Source: Leptospira sp.
GTDB lineage: Bacteria > Spirochaetota > Leptospiria > Leptospirales > Leptospiraceae
Assembly (NCBI GenBank): GCA_016742255.1
Contig: JACVCB010000002.1
Coordinates: forward strand, 144,501-208,500
Length of the DNA: 64,000 nt
Reading direction: 5' to 3'
Below are positions 47,662-58,313 of the stretch, one piece after another. Each line of letters begins with the position of its first letter. The first letter of the stretch is position 1. The notes under the pieces are model-generated. The model was not told where the DNA came from. It was given only the letters and a program-made list of their open reading frames with translations, and did not search any database. The translations under genes and the position numbers were made by a program.

Positions 47662-48894
47662 CTACAATAGCATCCCTGCAGCCACAGTTTGGTTGGTTCC
47701 TTCGTCAACGAGGACAAAACTTCCAGTGCCTCTGATTTTGGAATAAGGATCATAAGCGACGGGTTTTGCCGTCCTGATAGTCACTTTTCCTATTTCATTC
47801 AGACCGAGATTTGGTTGTTCTTTTTTTTCGTGAGTGCTTGTTTCCACTCTGTATTCCAAAGAACGAATGGAAACTTTTACTGCATTCGTCGTTTGGCGTA
47901 AAAGGTATTTGGAACCTGGGGTCATCACCTTTTGGTCCATCCAACAAATATGTGCTTCTAGGTCTTGAGAGACAACTGGTTCTTTCCCTGTCACAACGAG
48001 CATATCACCACGGCTCACATCAATCTCGTCTACTAAACGAATGGTCACAGACATTGGCGCATACGCAGAGGTTAGAGGTCCGTCAAATGTATCGATGGCT
48101 TTGATTTTCGAAGTGAGTCCACTTGGTAATACTGTGATAGAATCTCCCACCGTAAAATGACCACTTCTGATTTGGCCCGCATAACCTCTGTAATCATGGT
48201 ATTCGGTTGTTTGTGGGCGAATCACGTTTTGTACAGGAAATCTTGGAGCAGGGGATTCCTCTTCCGTATGGATTTCAATTTCTTCCAAAAAGTGGAGTAA
48301 AGATTTTCCTTTCCACCAAGGCATAGATGCGGAAGGTTCCACAACGTTATCTCCATTTAATGCAGAGATCGGTAAAAAGTGAATGGATTTTAAGTTTAAG
48401 TCTTTGGCAAATTCCAAATATTGTTTTTGGATATTTAAGAATACTTCTTCTGAAAATTCTACCAAATCCATTTTGTTCACACATACAACTACATAAGGAA
48501 GTCTTAATAATGACACAATATAGGAATGCCTGAAGGTTTGTTCGATCACACCTTTTCTTGCATCAATGAGGATGATGGCAAGGTCAGAATTCGAAGCGCC
48601 TGTCACCATGTTACGAGTGTATTGGACATGGCCTGGTGCATCAGCGATGATGAATTTACGTTTGGGAGTGGAAAAGTATTTATAAGCAATATCAATCGTA
48701 ATCCCTTGTTCTCTTTCCGCTTTGAGTCCATCAGTGAGAAGGGCTAAGTTAATTTGTCCATTCACTTGTCCTGCACGTTCAATCGCTTCTAGTTGGTCTT
48801 GGAAAATGGATTTACTATCGTATAACAAACGTCCGATGAGAGTTGATTTCCCATCGTCCACACTACCAGCAGTGATAAACCTTAATATATCCAT
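47662..48894 (-). CDS. cysN: Sulfate adenylyltransferase GTPase subunit
   Basis: GTPase that drives formation of adenosine 5'-phosphosulfate by CysD. It is 410 residues. GTPase motifs are GSVDDGKST (G1), RGITID-type QGITIDIAY (G2), DAPGHVQY (G3) and NKMD (G4), then EF-Tu-like domains II and III. It is not fused to an APS kinase (CysC). The start ATG overlaps the cysD stop by one base (TAATG). Confidence 0.94.
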   Translation of the reverse strand: MDILRFITAGSVDDGKSTLIGRLLYDSKSIFQDQLEAIERAGQVNGQINLALLTDGLKAEREQGITIDIAYKYFSTPKRKFIIADAPGHVQYTRNMVTGASNSDLAIILIDARKGVIEQTFRHSYIVSLLRLPYVVVCVNKMDLVEFSEEVFLNIQKQYLEFAKDLNLKSIHFLPISALNGDNVVEPSASMPWWKGKSLLHFLEEIEIHTEEESPAPRFPVQNVIRPQTTEYHDYRGYAGQIRSGHFTVGDSITVLPSGLTSKIKAIDTFDGPLTSAYAPMSVTIRLVDEIDVSRGDMLVVTGKEPVVSQDLEAHICWMDQKVMTPGSKYLLRQTTNAVKVSIRSLEYRVETSTHEKKEQPNLGLNEIGKVTIRTAKPVAYDPYSKIRGTGSFVLVDEGTNQTVAAGMLL

Positions 48895-49802
48895 TAAAAA
48901 TACCCACCTTTTTTTCTTTCTTCCATAGCGGCTTCCGAACGTTTGTCATCCAAACGGGAGCCTCTTTCTGTGGTGCGTGAAATTTGAATTTCACGGATGA
49001 TATCATCCACTGAATTAGCTTCTGATTCCACAGCTGCTGTACAAGTCATATCGCCGACAGTCCGAAATCGAACTGTTCTTGTTTCTACTTTATCGGTTCC
49101 ATCTAAACTGATAAATTTGGAAACAGGGAATACCAGTTCCTCTCTCCATACAATTTCCCTTTGGTGAGAAAAATACAAAGAAGGAAGTTCTATCTTTTCT
49201 TTTCGGATGTATTCCCAAACATCAAGTTCTGTCCAGTTACTGATGGGAAAAACACGTACGTTTTCTCCCACAAGGATTTTTCCATTATAGATATTCCAAA
49301 GTTCTGGTCGTTGGAGTTTTGGGTCCCAAGATCCAAATTCATCTCGAACAGAAAAAATTCGTTCCTTCGCTCTTGCTTTTTCTTCATCACGACGGGCGCC
49401 ACCAATACAAGCATCAAATTTAAATTCAGCAATAGTATCGAGTAGTGTCACGGCTTGGATTGCATTACGACTTGGGAATTTTCCTTTTTCTTCGACAGCT
49501 TTTCCTTGGTCGATGGAATCTTGCACATAACGAACAATTAATTTTTCTCCAATTCGTTCTGCGAGTGCATCACGGAATTGTAACGCCTCATCAAAGTTAT
49601 GCCCCGTATCGATGTGAACGAGTGGAAAAGGAAACTTACCTGGACGAAATGCTTTGAGTGCAAGGTGAACCAAACAAATGGAATCTTTTCCTCCCGAAAA
49701 TAATAAAGCAGGTCTTTCAAATTGTGCTGCCACTTCCCGTAAGATATAAATGGCTTCTGACTCTAACTGGTCTAGGTGTGATAGTCGATGGGTACTTGTC
49801 AT
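48894..49802 (-). CDS. cysD: Sulfate adenylyltransferase small subunit
   Basis: Activates sulfate with ATP to form APS, working with CysN. It is 302 residues. The PP-loop is LLFSGGKDSICLVHLA, with HIDTGHNF next and the family segments GGARRDEEKARAKERIFS and RTVRFRTVGDMTC. The C-terminus GSRLDDKRSEAAME is typical. It lies 6 bases after cysH and overlaps cysN by one base. Confidence 0.96.
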   Translation of the reverse strand: MTSTHRLSHLDQLESEAIYILREVAAQFERPALLFSGGKDSICLVHLALKAFRPGKFPFPLVHIDTGHNFDEALQFRDALAERIGEKLIVRYVQDSIDQGKAVEEKGKFPSRNAIQAVTLLDTIAEFKFDACIGGARRDEEKARAKERIFSVRDEFGSWDPKLQRPELWNIYNGKILVGENVRVFPISNWTELDVWEYIRKEKIELPSLYFSHQREIVWREELVFPVSKFISLDGTDKVETRTVRFRTVGDMTCTAAVESEANSVDDIIREIQISRTTERGSRLDDKRSEAAMEERKKGGYF

Positions 49803-49808
49803 AGTCTA

Positions 49809-50534
49809 TTATCCTTTTTTTGGTGTGAGTTTTCCATCTACCCAATGCAAACCACATTCCTTTTTTGATTCTTGTTCCCACCACCAACGTCCAGCTCGAA
49901 AGTCTTCTCCTGGTTCGATGGCACGTGTACAAGGGGCACAACCAATACTTGGAAAACCTTTGTCATGTAACACATTATAAGGTACATTCTGTTCGCGAAT
50001 GTATTTCCAAGTCTCTTCAAAACTCCAATGGAGGAGTGGTTGGTATTTGATTAAATTTCTACTAAGATCGGATTCAAATAAAGACATCTCCGTCCGGAAT
50101 CCAGACTGGTCTTTACGTAAACCGGTGACCCAAATCTCCATTCCATTTAAAATCGAATCCAAGGGAACGAGTTTTCGGATCCGACAACATTCCTTTCGTA
50201 ATTCTTGAGAGTCATAAAATGCATTGGGTCCGTTTTGGTTCACAAAGGATTCAATCTCTTTTGTATTCGGATAAAAAGTTTCGATTTTTGCCCCATAACG
50301 AATGTTTGTTTTTTGCCAAACATCATAGGTTTCTTGGAATAACCTACCAGTATCTAAAGTGGCAATGCGAATAGGGATTTGTTCTGAGAGGATTGCATGG
50401 GTGATGGCTTGGTCTTCCAGACCAAAACTCGTGGTGAACACCACTTTGCCAGGGAATGTAGACGAAAGTCGTTTTAATCCCTCTGCGAGCGATAGGTTGG
50501 CATAAGATTCTGTCAAAACTTCCAAATTTCCCAT
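49809..50534 (-). CDS. cysH: Adenylyl-sulfate (APS) reductase, iron-sulfur type
   Basis: Reduces activated sulfate to sulfite, using thioredoxin. It is 241 residues. The PP-loop-like region is TTSFGLEDQ, the substrate loop is VTGLRKDQSGFR and the catalytic Cys is in ECGLH (Cys227). The paired Cys116-Cys117 and C-x-x-C at 199-202 (IGCAPC) are the ligands of a [4Fe-4S] cluster, which marks enzymes using APS rather than PAPS. That agrees with the lack of an APS kinase gene in the cluster. The ATG at 50534 is 68 bases after cysA. Confidence 0.94.
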   Translation of the reverse strand: MGNLEVLTESYANLSLAEGLKRLSSTFPGKVVFTTSFGLEDQAITHAILSEQIPIRIATLDTGRLFQETYDVWQKTNIRYGAKIETFYPNTKEIESFVNQNGPNAFYDSQELRKECCRIRKLVPLDSILNGMEIWVTGLRKDQSGFRTEMSLFESDLSRNLIKYQPLLHWSFEETWKYIREQNVPYNVLHDKGFPSIGCAPCTRAIEPGEDFRAGRWWWEQESKKECGLHWVDGKLTPKKG

Positions 50535-50552
50535 ATTTATCCCGTCCTACCA

Positions 50553-50573
50553 TCCAATGTTTTGTATATTGGA
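50553..50573. promoter_or_regulatory. Inverted repeat in the cysA-cysH gap
   Basis: TCCAAT (50553-50558) and ATTGGA (50568-50573) around 9 bases, in the 68-base gap before cysH. The 9-base word TATATTGGA (50565-50573) also occurs at 47646-47654 in the gap before the TauD-family gene. It could be an operator or an mRNA hairpin. Confidence 0.35.
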
Positions 50574-50602
50574 CGATTTGTAAAGTATATTAGCGGAAAT
50601 TA

Positions 50603-51667
50603 TTAGATAGAGAAGTCCTCTACATAGACTTTTGCCTTTTTGATGCGCAGGTAAACAGTCTCTCCCGGTAGTAAATTGAGGTATTTATAGGTTTCTTGTT
50701 CGAGGACTGATTCGATGAGAGTGCCTGTATCCACCCGTTTTAATTCCACTCGGACATTTCGACCCGTAGAATGGATGTATTGGATTTCAGCTGCGATCCC
50801 TTGTTCTTTTTCCCTAACGATTTCCACGTCATAAGGGCGTACATAAGCAACCGCATCCGATTCTTTGATATTTTCATGTTCAGAAGAATCAAGTGCGATG
50901 TTTCCAATTTTCGTTTTTCCTTCTTCGATTCGACCATGGAAAAGATTCACATCTCCTAAGAAGTGGAAAACAAAAGGTGATTTTGGTTTGTTATAAACTT
51001 CGTCTGGACTTCCGACCTGTTCGAGTTGCCCTTGGTTTAAAATCACAATCCGATCACTCACCTCGAGTGCTTCTTCTTGGTCATGGGTGACAAACACACT
51101 TGTGATATGGATTTCATCGTGGAGCCTACGCAACCAATTGCGAAGTTCCTTTCTTACCTTTGCATCCAGTGCTCCAAACGGTTCATCAAGTAATAAAAAT
51201 TTAGGTTCGATTGCAAGCGCACGAGCAAGAGCCACACGTTGCCTTTGCCCACCAGATAGTTCATGTGGATACCGATTGTGAAATTTTTCAAGTTGGATGA
51301 GAGTCAGGAGGTTTGAAACTTTCTCTTGGATTTCTGGATTGGTAGGCCTTGTGGATTTTGGTCTTACTTCCAAACCAAACGCAATGTTTTCTGCAATGGT
51401 CATATGGCGAAACAGTGCATAGTGTTGGAACACAAATCCGACTTCACCATTTTGGATTTTGGAAGAAGACTGTCCTTCGCCTACAAAACGCACAGAACCA
51501 GAACTTGCTTCTTCAAGCCCTGCAATGATACGGAGTAAGGTAGTTTTTCCTGAACCCGAAGGACCGAGTAGAGCCACAAGTTCACCATCGGGAATGGTTA
51601 GGTTTACATCTTTTAAAGCAGTAAACGAACCAAAGGTTTTTTGTACATTTTGTATTTCGATTGGCAT
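50603..51667 (-). CDS. cysA: Sulfate ABC transporter ATP-binding protein
   Basis: Powers sulfate/thiosulfate import. It is 354 residues. Walker A is GPSGSGKTT, the signature is [15 protein letters not shown], Walker B is [11 protein letters not shown] and the switch His is in [11 protein letters not shown]. After the ATPase domain (about 235 residues) a TOBE-type regulatory domain follows, as in CysA and other MalK-like subunits. It begins one base after the cysW stop. Transcription then runs into cysH after 68 bases. Confidence 0.95.
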   Translation of the reverse strand: MPIEIQNVQKTFGSFTALKDVNLTIPDGELVALLGPSGSGKTTLLRIIAGLEEASSGSVRFVGEGQSSSKIQNGEVGFVFQHYALFRHMTIAENIAFGLEVRPKSTRPTNPEIQEKVSNLLTLIQLEKFHNRYPHELSGGQRQRVALARALAIEPKFLLLDEPFGALDAKVRKELRNWLRRLHDEIHITSVFVTHDQEEALEVSDRIVILNQGQLEQVGSPDEVYNKPKSPFVFHFLGDVNLFHGRIEEGKTKIGNIALDSSEHENIKESDAVAYVRPYDVEIVREKEQGIAAEIQYIHSTGRNVRVELKRVDTGTLIESVLEQETYKYLNLLPGETVYLRIKKAKVYVEDFSI

Positions 51668-51668
51668 A

Positions 51669-52472
51669 TTAAGATCTCTCGGTACGTTTTTCCAATATCA
51701 ATTTGAAGATGAGTGTGAGGAGTGATAAAAACACAAGTAAGGTGGCGCAAGCAAAGGCACCTACGGAATCAAATTCATTGTATAACATTTCAATGTATAA
51801 TGGCAGAGTTGTGGTTTTACCTCGGATGTGTCCACTGAGAACGGAAACCGCTCCAAATTCTCCCATAGCCCTTGCATTACATAGAATGATCCCGTATAAC
51901 AAACCCCATTTGATGTTGGGAAGGATGATTCTGAGAAACAACTGACTAAAACTGGCACCAAGTAACATCCCTGCTTCTTCCTCTTCACGGCCTTGGCTTT
52001 GCATAAGGGGAATGAGTTCCCTTGCAACAAAAGGAAATGTAATAAAGACTGTTGCGAGGATGAGTCCAGGAGTATTAAAAACAATTTTAATTTGATGTTC
52101 TGCTAAGAATTCACCAAAGGTTCCTTGCCTTCCGAATAACAAAAGAAAGATGAGACCAGATACAACTGGTGAAACTGCAAAAGGTGAGTCAATGATCGTG
52201 ATGAGAAGATTTTTCCCAGGAAAGGAAAACCTAGTGATCGCAAAAGCAGCCGTAACTCCAAAGAATGTATTTAAAATTACAGATACAATGGATACTTTAA
52301 CAGTTAGACCAATTGCAAATAGAGCATATTCACTTGTGATTGATGAATAGTATTTTTCCCAACCTTCCGAAAATGCTTCTGTAAACACTGTATAAATAGG
52401 TAAAAGCAATAGGATGCCAAACAATGTATAGGCAAGTAAAACGAGAAAAATGGGCAAAAGTTTCGATTTCAT
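51669..52472 (-). CDS. cysW: Sulfate ABC transporter permease
   Basis: An inner membrane permease of 267 residues with about six membrane segments. The EAA loop that docks with CysA is [34 protein letters not shown] and the [13 protein letters not shown] motif are typical of CysW. Its start overlaps the cysT stop by four bases (ATGA). Confidence 0.93.
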   Translation of the reverse strand: MKSKLLPIFLVLLAYTLFGILLLLPIYTVFTEAFSEGWEKYYSSITSEYALFAIGLTVKVSIVSVILNTFFGVTAAFAITRFSFPGKNLLITIIDSPFAVSPVVSGLIFLLLFGRQGTFGEFLAEHQIKIVFNTPGLILATVFITFPFVARELIPLMQSQGREEEEAGMLLGASFSQLFLRIILPNIKWGLLYGIILCNARAMGEFGAVSVLSGHIRGKTTTLPLYIEMLYNEFDSVGAFACATLLVFLSLLTLIFKLILEKRTERS

Positions 52473-53296
52473 GTGAGTTTTTTTGACGCCCGCTCTTGGA
52501 AAAAATTAATGAGAAACATAAATAAAAATGAAGTGAGTAACATCACAAGTGCGATCGATGTTGCTTTTTCGTATTCGTATTGTTCCAATTTGGTGACGAT
52601 GAGTAGGGGAAGGATTTCTGTTTTACCAGGTAAGTTTCCAGAAATGAATACAACTGACCCATACTCTCCGATACTCCTTGCAAATGCCATCCCGGTGCCT
52701 GCAAGTAGAGAAGGCCAAAGTTCGGGTAATAAAACTTTTCTAAATGTTTGGAACGGTGTCGCACCAAGGCACCTAGCACTTTCTTCGAGTTCTTTAGGAA
52801 GTTCTTCAATGACAGGTTGTACTGTTCGTACGACAAAAGGAAATCCAATGAATACAAGTGCAATGACAATGCCAATGGGCGTGTAGGCAATTTTGATCCC
52901 CCATTTGTCAAAAAAAGAACCGATGATTCCTGTTTGTGAGTAAATCGTAGTCAGGGCAATCCCTGCCACAGCAGTGGGCAAAGTGAACGGTAAATCAATT
53001 AACGTATCAAAAAACTTTTTAAAAGGAAATTGGTATCGAACAAGTACCCAAGCGAATAAAAATCCAATGAAAAGATTGAGAACTGCGGATATGAGACCTA
53101 CACTAAAACTTAAAAAGAGCGCAGATCGAATGCGCTCTTCTGTAAACACTTCTAAAATCCCTGTGAATCCAATCCCCAGGGAATGATAAAAAAGTCCAAA
53201 TAATGGAATGATCACAACGGCGGACGAATAAAAGACTGTGAATCCTAAACTGATCCCAAAGTGGATTTTTTTGTACGGCCGTGTTTCAATTTGCAT
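52469..53296 (-). CDS. cysT: Sulfate ABC transporter permease
   Basis: An inner membrane permease of 275 residues, partner of CysW. It has about six membrane segments, the EAA loop [23 protein letters not shown] and the [15 protein letters not shown] motif. The [16 protein letters not shown] stretch is a CysT/CysU signature. It starts three bases after the binding-protein stop and overlaps cysW by ATGA. Confidence 0.93.
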   Translation of the reverse strand: MQIETRPYKKIHFGISLGFTVFYSSAVVIIPLFGLFYHSLGIGFTGILEVFTEERIRSALFLSFSVGLISAVLNLFIGFLFAWVLVRYQFPFKKFFDTLIDLPFTLPTAVAGIALTTIYSQTGIIGSFFDKWGIKIAYTPIGIVIALVFIGFPFVVRTVQPVIEELPKELEESARCLGATPFQTFRKVLLPELWPSLLAGTGMAFARSIGEYGSVVFISGNLPGKTEILPLLIVTKLEQYEYEKATSIALVMLLTSFLFMFLINFFQERASKKLT

Positions 53297-53299
53297 ATA

Positions 53300-54337
53300 T
53301 TATTTGTTTTTGTAGATGGCATCAAAGACACCTCCATCTGCAAAATGTTTTTTCTGTGCAGTGTCCCAAGTTTCCCCTAAATCGGATAGAGAAAATAATT
53401 TGAGATTTGGAAATTCTTTCGCAGAGGATTTGCTTACTTTCGGGTCAATGGGTCTAAAAAAGTGTTTTGCAATGATGGTTTGGCCTTCTTTGGTAAAAAG
53501 AAATTCCAAATAGGCCGTTGCCTTTTCTAAATTTCCTTTTTCTGTCGCAGTTTTGGTCACAACGGCAACAGGGGTTTCTGCTCGAATTGATTCAGATGGA
53601 TAGATCACTTCTAAACTATTTTTACCAGAACGTTTTTCTTCATCTAACGCTAGTTTTGCTTCATTTTCCCACGTAATGAGAACATCACCGATCCCACGAT
53701 TCACAAAGGTAGTAGTGGATCCGCGAGCACCTGTATCTAGAACAGATGTATTTTGGAATAATGCTTTCACAAAGTCAGTTGCTTTTTCATCAGACTTATA
53801 CTTTCGTTTTGCATAACCATAAGCGGCAAGGTAATTCCATCTAGCACCTCCACTCGTTTTAGGGTTCGGGGTGATGACAGAGATTCCTGGTTTTACAATA
53901 TCATCCCAATCTTTGATTTTTTTGGGATTTGATTTACGTACGAGGAAGATGATGGTCGAGTAATAAGGAGTACTATTGTTCGGTAGTCTTGATTGCCAAT
54001 TTGCATCAATTAACTTTGATTTGCTGGCTATGCTATCAATATCATAAGAAAGTGCTAAACTGACAACATCTGCTTCTAGTCCGTCAATGACTGCTCTTGC
54101 TTGTTTTCCCGATCCACCGTGGGATTGTTGGATGGAGAACTCTTCACCTTTTTTTTCCTTCCAGGATTTTAAGAAGGTTTTGTTGATATCTTCATAGAGT
54201 TCCCTTGTTGGATCGAAGGATACGTGTAGAAACGTTGATTCCGCGAATAGGGAAGTGGCGAACCCAATTCCCATTAGAACAGTCAATATGGCAGAAAAAC
54301 TTGGTTTAAATTGGAGGAATTGGAGTATTTTATTCAT
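53300..54337 (-). CDS. sbp: Periplasmic sulfate-binding protein
   Basis: Captures sulfate for the CysTWA importer. It is 345 residues with a signal peptide (about 1-32, ending LFAES). The mature protein has the family segments [48 protein letters not shown] and WENEAKLAL. The SGGARW loop contacts sulfate. First gene of the sulfate transport and activation run. A TTGACA hexamer lies upstream on the minus strand (complement of 54392-54397), but I cannot identify a matching -10 at good spacing. AAAGGACG precedes the ATG. Confidence 0.94.
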   Translation of the reverse strand: MNKILQFLQFKPSFSAILTVLMGIGFATSLFAESTFLHVSFDPTRELYEDINKTFLKSWKEKKGEEFSIQQSHGGSGKQARAVIDGLEADVVSLALSYDIDSIASKSKLIDANWQSRLPNNSTPYYSTIIFLVRKSNPKKIKDWDDIVKPGISVITPNPKTSGGARWNYLAAYGYAKRKYKSDEKATDFVKALFQNTSVLDTGARGSTTTFVNRGIGDVLITWENEAKLALDEEKRSGKNSLEVIYPSESIRAETPVAVVTKTATEKGNLEKATAYLEFLFTKEGQTIIAKHFFRPIDPKVSKSSAKEFPNLKLFSLSDLGETWDTAQKKHFADGGVFDAIYKNK

Positions 54338-54435
54338 TTTCTCGTCCTTTTGGTTAATAAAACAAACTAATCCTCCGATTTAGTGAATTTTTGTCAATGT
54401 AAAATCCAACTCTTTTTTTGGCTTATGGGAGTTTC

Positions 54436-54466
54436 CTGACATAAACCGAGAAAGGAAGAAGATAAT
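54436..54466 (+). promoter_or_regulatory. Possible sigma-70-type promoter for fliK-flgD-flgE
   Basis: CTGACA (54436-54441) and GATAAT (54461-54466), each five of six to consensus, with a long 19-base spacer, about 50 bases before the fliK ATG. I see no good FliA-type (TAAA...GCCGATAA) promoter. Confidence 0.3.
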
Positions 54467-54517
54467 TCTCTCAAGGAAATCTGGGGAAGTTCGATCCTTA
54501 AGGGAGAAGGCACCCCA

Positions 54518-56170
54518 ATGAATGTAAATGTTGATAAACAAAACCTAATTCCCTTCCCTCAAGTTGAATTGAGACCAGGCAAAAGGGACGGTGCCGATAA
54601 CAACTATTTTGCGGTAAAAGAAAGTTTTGGAGAAATTTTAGAAAGGGAATTCCAAATCCATTCTGAAAAACCAAACTCTCCATCCGAATGGAAACCACTC
54701 CAAGCAGATAAAAATCAATCTGATGCCGCATCAGATGTTGTTTCAAAAATGGAATCAAACCAACAATCCAATTCAAATTTGATTCCATCAAATGTTGTGA
54801 ATGAAAATAATACATCGCAGAAAACAAACGAAGAATCGAAAGAAGAAATTTCGGAAGAAGAGGATCTCGACCGAGATGCACTCGAATACAGCATTGGAAT
54901 TTTATCCAACCAACATCTATTCGATCAAAAATTTCTCCCTGCCAATGAAGGGAATGAATCATTACAAAAAGAAAAAGCAGTAGCCCTCTCTATGCAAAAG
55001 TCTGCAGAAAAAAATGCATCCTATGCAACAAAGGAAGCAAAAACATTTTTAGATGAAACTAAAAAATTAGCAGAAAGTCTTTTGCAAAAAGACTTCGTCA
55101 GTTCAAAACAAATTTTTTCCCATCACAAACAAGAACAGTTAGATTCGATTCCTACCAATTTAGTGATGTTTCCTGGTTCACAGAAAAAAATACAATCGGA
55201 TAAGGTTGTAAACGAACCAAAACACAACCCAAACCTAAGTTCTCAAAAAAAAGAATCTGAGCAAAGTGGGTTAAATCTTGTTACCTCTTTTCTCCCAAAA
55301 GAAAAAGGAAACCGTGGACTTGAGAATGAAAGTCCCTCCGAAACTTCCCTTCGCAAACTAGATCCAAAAGGCAAAAGTCCGAAACAGAATAAATCAGAAA
55401 CAGTTTTGTCTGAATCAAACATAGAGAAAGAAAATTCCAATCATTCCATTACATCTGATAAAATGGTACGAAGTTTAGGATTTAAAGAAAAAGAATTCCA
55501 AAAACTAAATGAAAACAAAAACCAAGTTCAAAATGAAAAAATAAAAACAGATTCATCTTTTGTAAACCAAGTCCAAACGATTTTCTCTTCCAAAATGGGA
55601 GAAGAAAATGGAAAATCTTCAGAAGATAAAAGTAACAAACAAGGATTTAACCTTCATTCGGTGGAAAATAAACTTCACTCCAAAACGGAAGATGTTAAAA
55701 ATTTAGAACGAAATCAAAAACCGAAAGAAACCAACTTAAAACAAAATTTGGATGAACTCATCAAACAAGCGAAGTTTGACATCGTTCAAAATGGAAAGTC
55801 CAGTGCTGAAATCATTATGAATCCAAAAGAGTATGGTCGTTTGACTCTGAAGGTGACTGTGGATGGAGAAAAAGTAGAGGGTCGAATTTTAGTCGAATCA
55901 GAAGAGTTACAAAAATCCCTACAAAACGAAATCCAATCAATTAAAGAAAATTTAAAAGAGTCTGGTCTCGACTTACAAGCGCTCATCATTGATTTATGGG
56001 ATGATGGAAACCAATTTGCAGAGAGACAAAACCAAAACGAACTCTACCAAACACTCATGGAAACTGCAAAAAACCGCGGGAATATTGAGAAATTGGAAAA
56101 AGAAAATGGAGTTGGTTTAGATGATATCTCTTTACCACCAGATTCCAAAGTATTAGAATTTTTTGCTTAA
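54518..56170 (+). CDS. fliK: Flagellar hook-length control protein
   Basis: Secreted ruler that sets hook length and switches export specificity. It is 550 residues. The first 420 are low-complexity, rich in Ser, Asn, Lys, Glu and Gln, and likely disordered. The conserved FliK C-terminal domain is at about 425-500 (AEIIMNPKEYGRLTLKVTVD, then ELQKSLQNEIQSIKENLKES). Position just before flgD and flgE supports the assignment, since sequence outside the C-domain is not conserved. AGGGAGAAGG precedes the ATG at 54518. Confidence 0.82.
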   Translation: MNVNVDKQNLIPFPQVELRPGKRDGADNNYFAVKESFGEILEREFQIHSEKPNSPSEWKPLQADKNQSDAASDVVSKMESNQQSNSNLIPSNVVNENNTSQKTNEESKEEISEEEDLDRDALEYSIGILSNQHLFDQKFLPANEGNESLQKEKAVALSMQKSAEKNASYATKEAKTFLDETKKLAESLLQKDFVSSKQIFSHHKQEQLDSIPTNLVMFPGSQKKIQSDKVVNEPKHNPNLSSQKKESEQSGLNLVTSFLPKEKGNRGLENESPSETSLRKLDPKGKSPKQNKSETVLSESNIEKENSNHSITSDKMVRSLGFKEKEFQKLNENKNQVQNEKIKTDSSFVNQVQTIFSSKMGEENGKSSEDKSNKQGFNLHSVENKLHSKTEDVKNLERNQKPKETNLKQNLDELIKQAKFDIVQNGKSSAEIIMNPKEYGRLTLKVTVDGEKVEGRILVESEELQKSLQNEIQSIKENLKESGLDLQALIIDLWDDGNQFAERQNQNELYQTLMETAKNRGNIEKLEKENGVGLDDISLPPDSKVLEFFA

Positions 56171-56201
56171 ATTTACGAAATAAAAAAAGATCGAGGACTA
56201 T

Positions 56202-56783
56202 ATGCCAGACGGAATGCAAGATATCTCTACACAAAATTCTGCAAGAACCAAATACTTTGAAGGTGATAGAAGTTTTAATATCCGCAAACATTTGGACCAA
56301 CTGGAAAAAGAAGAGACAAGTGGTTTAAAAGGAATTGAAATCCGAGAAAAACAAAAAGAGTTAGGAAAAGACGATTTCCTAAAACTACTTTTGACACAAT
56401 TGTCTCACCAAGATCCAACAAATCCAGTGCAAGACAAAGACTTCATTGCACAAATGGCTCAATTTTCTTCACTCGAACAGATGAAAAATATTTCATCTGG
56501 GATTGCTCGGATGGAATCTAAGCAAAGTTATTCGGTCGTAGGAAAAATTGTATCAGGGCCAGATTTAGTGACCGGTGAAGATGTCACAGGTGTTGCAGGT
56601 GCAATTTTGTTTGATAACGAAGGAAAAACTTATGTTCGTGTGAACGGTCGTATGCTCGATGTTTCAAAAATCAATTTAATCTCTGATCCAGAGTTATTAA
56701 AATCAGAAACTCAGTTCCAACAACAACGTCCGACAAACATTCCAAACAATACGTTAAAAAAACAAGAAGCTTATCAGGATTAA
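56202..56783 (+). CDS. flgD: Flagellar hook assembly (capping) protein
   Basis: Scaffold that caps the growing hook. It is 193 residues. The FlgD N-terminal signature is [27 protein letters not shown], followed by [12 protein letters not shown]. The C-terminal part is short, about 75 residues ([12 protein letters not shown]...), so the usual FLN/Tudor-like domains are reduced or absent. It follows fliK by 31 bases and precedes flgE by 38. Confidence 0.92.
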   Translation: MPDGMQDISTQNSARTKYFEGDRSFNIRKHLDQLEKEETSGLKGIEIREKQKELGKDDFLKLLLTQLSHQDPTNPVQDKDFIAQMAQFSSLEQMKNISSGIARMESKQSYSVVGKIVSGPDLVTGEDVTGVAGAILFDNEGKTYVRVNGRMLDVSKINLISDPELLKSETQFQQQRPTNIPNNTLKKQEAYQD

Positions 56784-56821
56784 TTGAAAAAGGTCGATAA
56801 AAAAAGAGAGGATAGAACGTT

Positions 56822-58216
56822 ATGATGAGATCACTTTATTCCGGTGTTTCCGGATTGAAAAACCACCAAGTTAGAATGGATGTTATTGGTAACAACATCT
56901 CTAACGTTAACACACATGGATTTAAAACAGAACGAGTAACGTTCCAAGATATGATCTCACAAGAATTGCAAGGTGCATCTGAACCAAACGAAAGGATTGG
57001 GGGAACAAACCCAAAACAAGTTGGTCTTGGATCTCTTATCGCAGCGATTGATAAAATCATGACACAAGGTGCTTTACAAACAACAGGTAAAAACACTGAC
57101 CTTGCTGTTTCCGGTGAAGGTTTTTTTATTGTGAAAGACGGAGACAAACAGTTTTATACTCGTGCTGGTGCTTTTAACGTAGATAAAAATGGTTTTTATG
57201 TAAACCCAGCGAACGGACTCAAAGTACAAGGTTGGAATTCAAGACTTGATGAAACTGGAAATAAATACATCAACTCTGCTGGGTCACTAGAAGATATCGT
57301 AATTCCTCTTTATTCCAAAGAACCTGCTCGAGCAACTAGAAATGTCGACTTTCAATCTAACCTCAATGCAAGTGTAGCTGCTGTTCCTGCAGATGCAACA
57401 GAAGAAGACATCCAACGTTATATCAATGACCCAGATCCTCGCCAAAGACGTGGCCATGTAACTTCCATTAACGTGTATGATGAATTAGGAAACACTCGCC
57501 AAATGGGTGTGGAATTTTACAAAATGCGCGACAATGTTTGGAAGATGCGTTTTAAATTAGAAGATGCAAGCCAAGTGTCAGTGGATGTAAATGGAACAGG
57601 TGGTGAAAACACAAGTATGTCTGGAAATACTGAACTCGAAGTTTCTTTCACACCAGATGGAAAAATCATCAGTGTATCTGATGGGGTGGATTCACAAACC
57701 ACAGGCAAACTCCAAGCAGATATTTCCTTCCGCATTCCAGGAAATCCGACGGCACAAAAATTCAGTTTGAACCTTGGGGAAGCAGGCCTTGTAGGTGGAA
57801 TCACACAATTTTCATCTGACTTCACAACAAAAGCAGTGAAACAAGATGGTTACCCAATGGGTTATATGGAATCTTTTTCCATTGATAATACAGGAACTGT
57901 TACGGGAGTTTTCTCAAACGGAGTTCGCCAACCTCTTGCACGAGTTGCTCTTGCCAATTTTACAAACCCAGCAGGTCTCAATAAAGAAGGGGACACGATG
58001 TACAGTTTCTCTCTTAACTCCGGAGAAGCAAACATTGGGGAAGCTGGAAGCCAAGGACGTGGAAAAATCAATGCTGGCTTACTTGAGATGTCAAACGTTG
58101 ACCTTTCTGACCAATTCACAGATATGATTGTGACTCAAAGGGGTTTCCAAGCAAACTCTAGAACCATTGTGACATCCGACCAAATGATCCAAGAAGTTCT
58201 GGGTCTCAAACGATAA
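56822..58216 (+). CDS. flgE: Flagellar hook protein
   Basis: Subunit of the hook joining motor and filament, periplasmic in spirochaetes. It is 464 residues. The N-terminal rod domain is [20 protein letters not shown] and the C-terminal one [20 protein letters not shown]. The protein has no cysteine at all. In other spirochaetes a Lys and a Cys 13 residues apart form a lysinoalanine cross-link between subunits; here the matching pair is Lys166 and Ser179, followed by Asn180. GAGAGGATAGAACGTT precedes the ATG pair at the start. A terminator follows at 58231-58252. Confidence 0.95.
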   Translation: MMRSLYSGVSGLKNHQVRMDVIGNNISNVNTHGFKTERVTFQDMISQELQGASEPNERIGGTNPKQVGLGSLIAAIDKIMTQGALQTTGKNTDLAVSGEGFFIVKDGDKQFYTRAGAFNVDKNGFYVNPANGLKVQGWNSRLDETGNKYINSAGSLEDIVIPLYSKEPARATRNVDFQSNLNASVAAVPADATEEDIQRYINDPDPRQRRGHVTSINVYDELGNTRQMGVEFYKMRDNVWKMRFKLEDASQVSVDVNGTGGENTSMSGNTELEVSFTPDGKIISVSDGVDSQTTGKLQADISFRIPGNPTAQKFSLNLGEAGLVGGITQFSSDFTTKAVKQDGYPMGYMESFSIDNTGTVTGVFSNGVRQPLARVALANFTNPAGLNKEGDTMYSFSLNSGEANIGEAGSQGRGKINAGLLEMSNVDLSDQFTDMIVTQRGFQANSRTIVTSDQMIQEVLGLKR

Positions 58217-58230
58217 GAAGTAATGGAAGG

Positions 58231-58252
58231 ACGGGGGTAACCCCGTTTTTTC
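58231..58252 (+). terminator. Intrinsic terminator after flgE
   Basis: ACGGGG (58231-58236) pairs with CCCCGT (58241-58246) around GTAA, then a run of T. A strong stem, closing the fliK-flgD-flgE transcript. Confidence 0.88.
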
Positions 58253-58313
58253 CTTGAGTTCTGCAAAATTCTCATCAAACTAGGTCAAACCAAACCTTTT
58301 AGAATTTTGCCAA

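Noticed and set aside
54400..54517. FliA (sigma-28) promoter before fliK
   Set aside because: A TAAA and a GATAA are present, but their spacing is about 12 rather than 15 bases.
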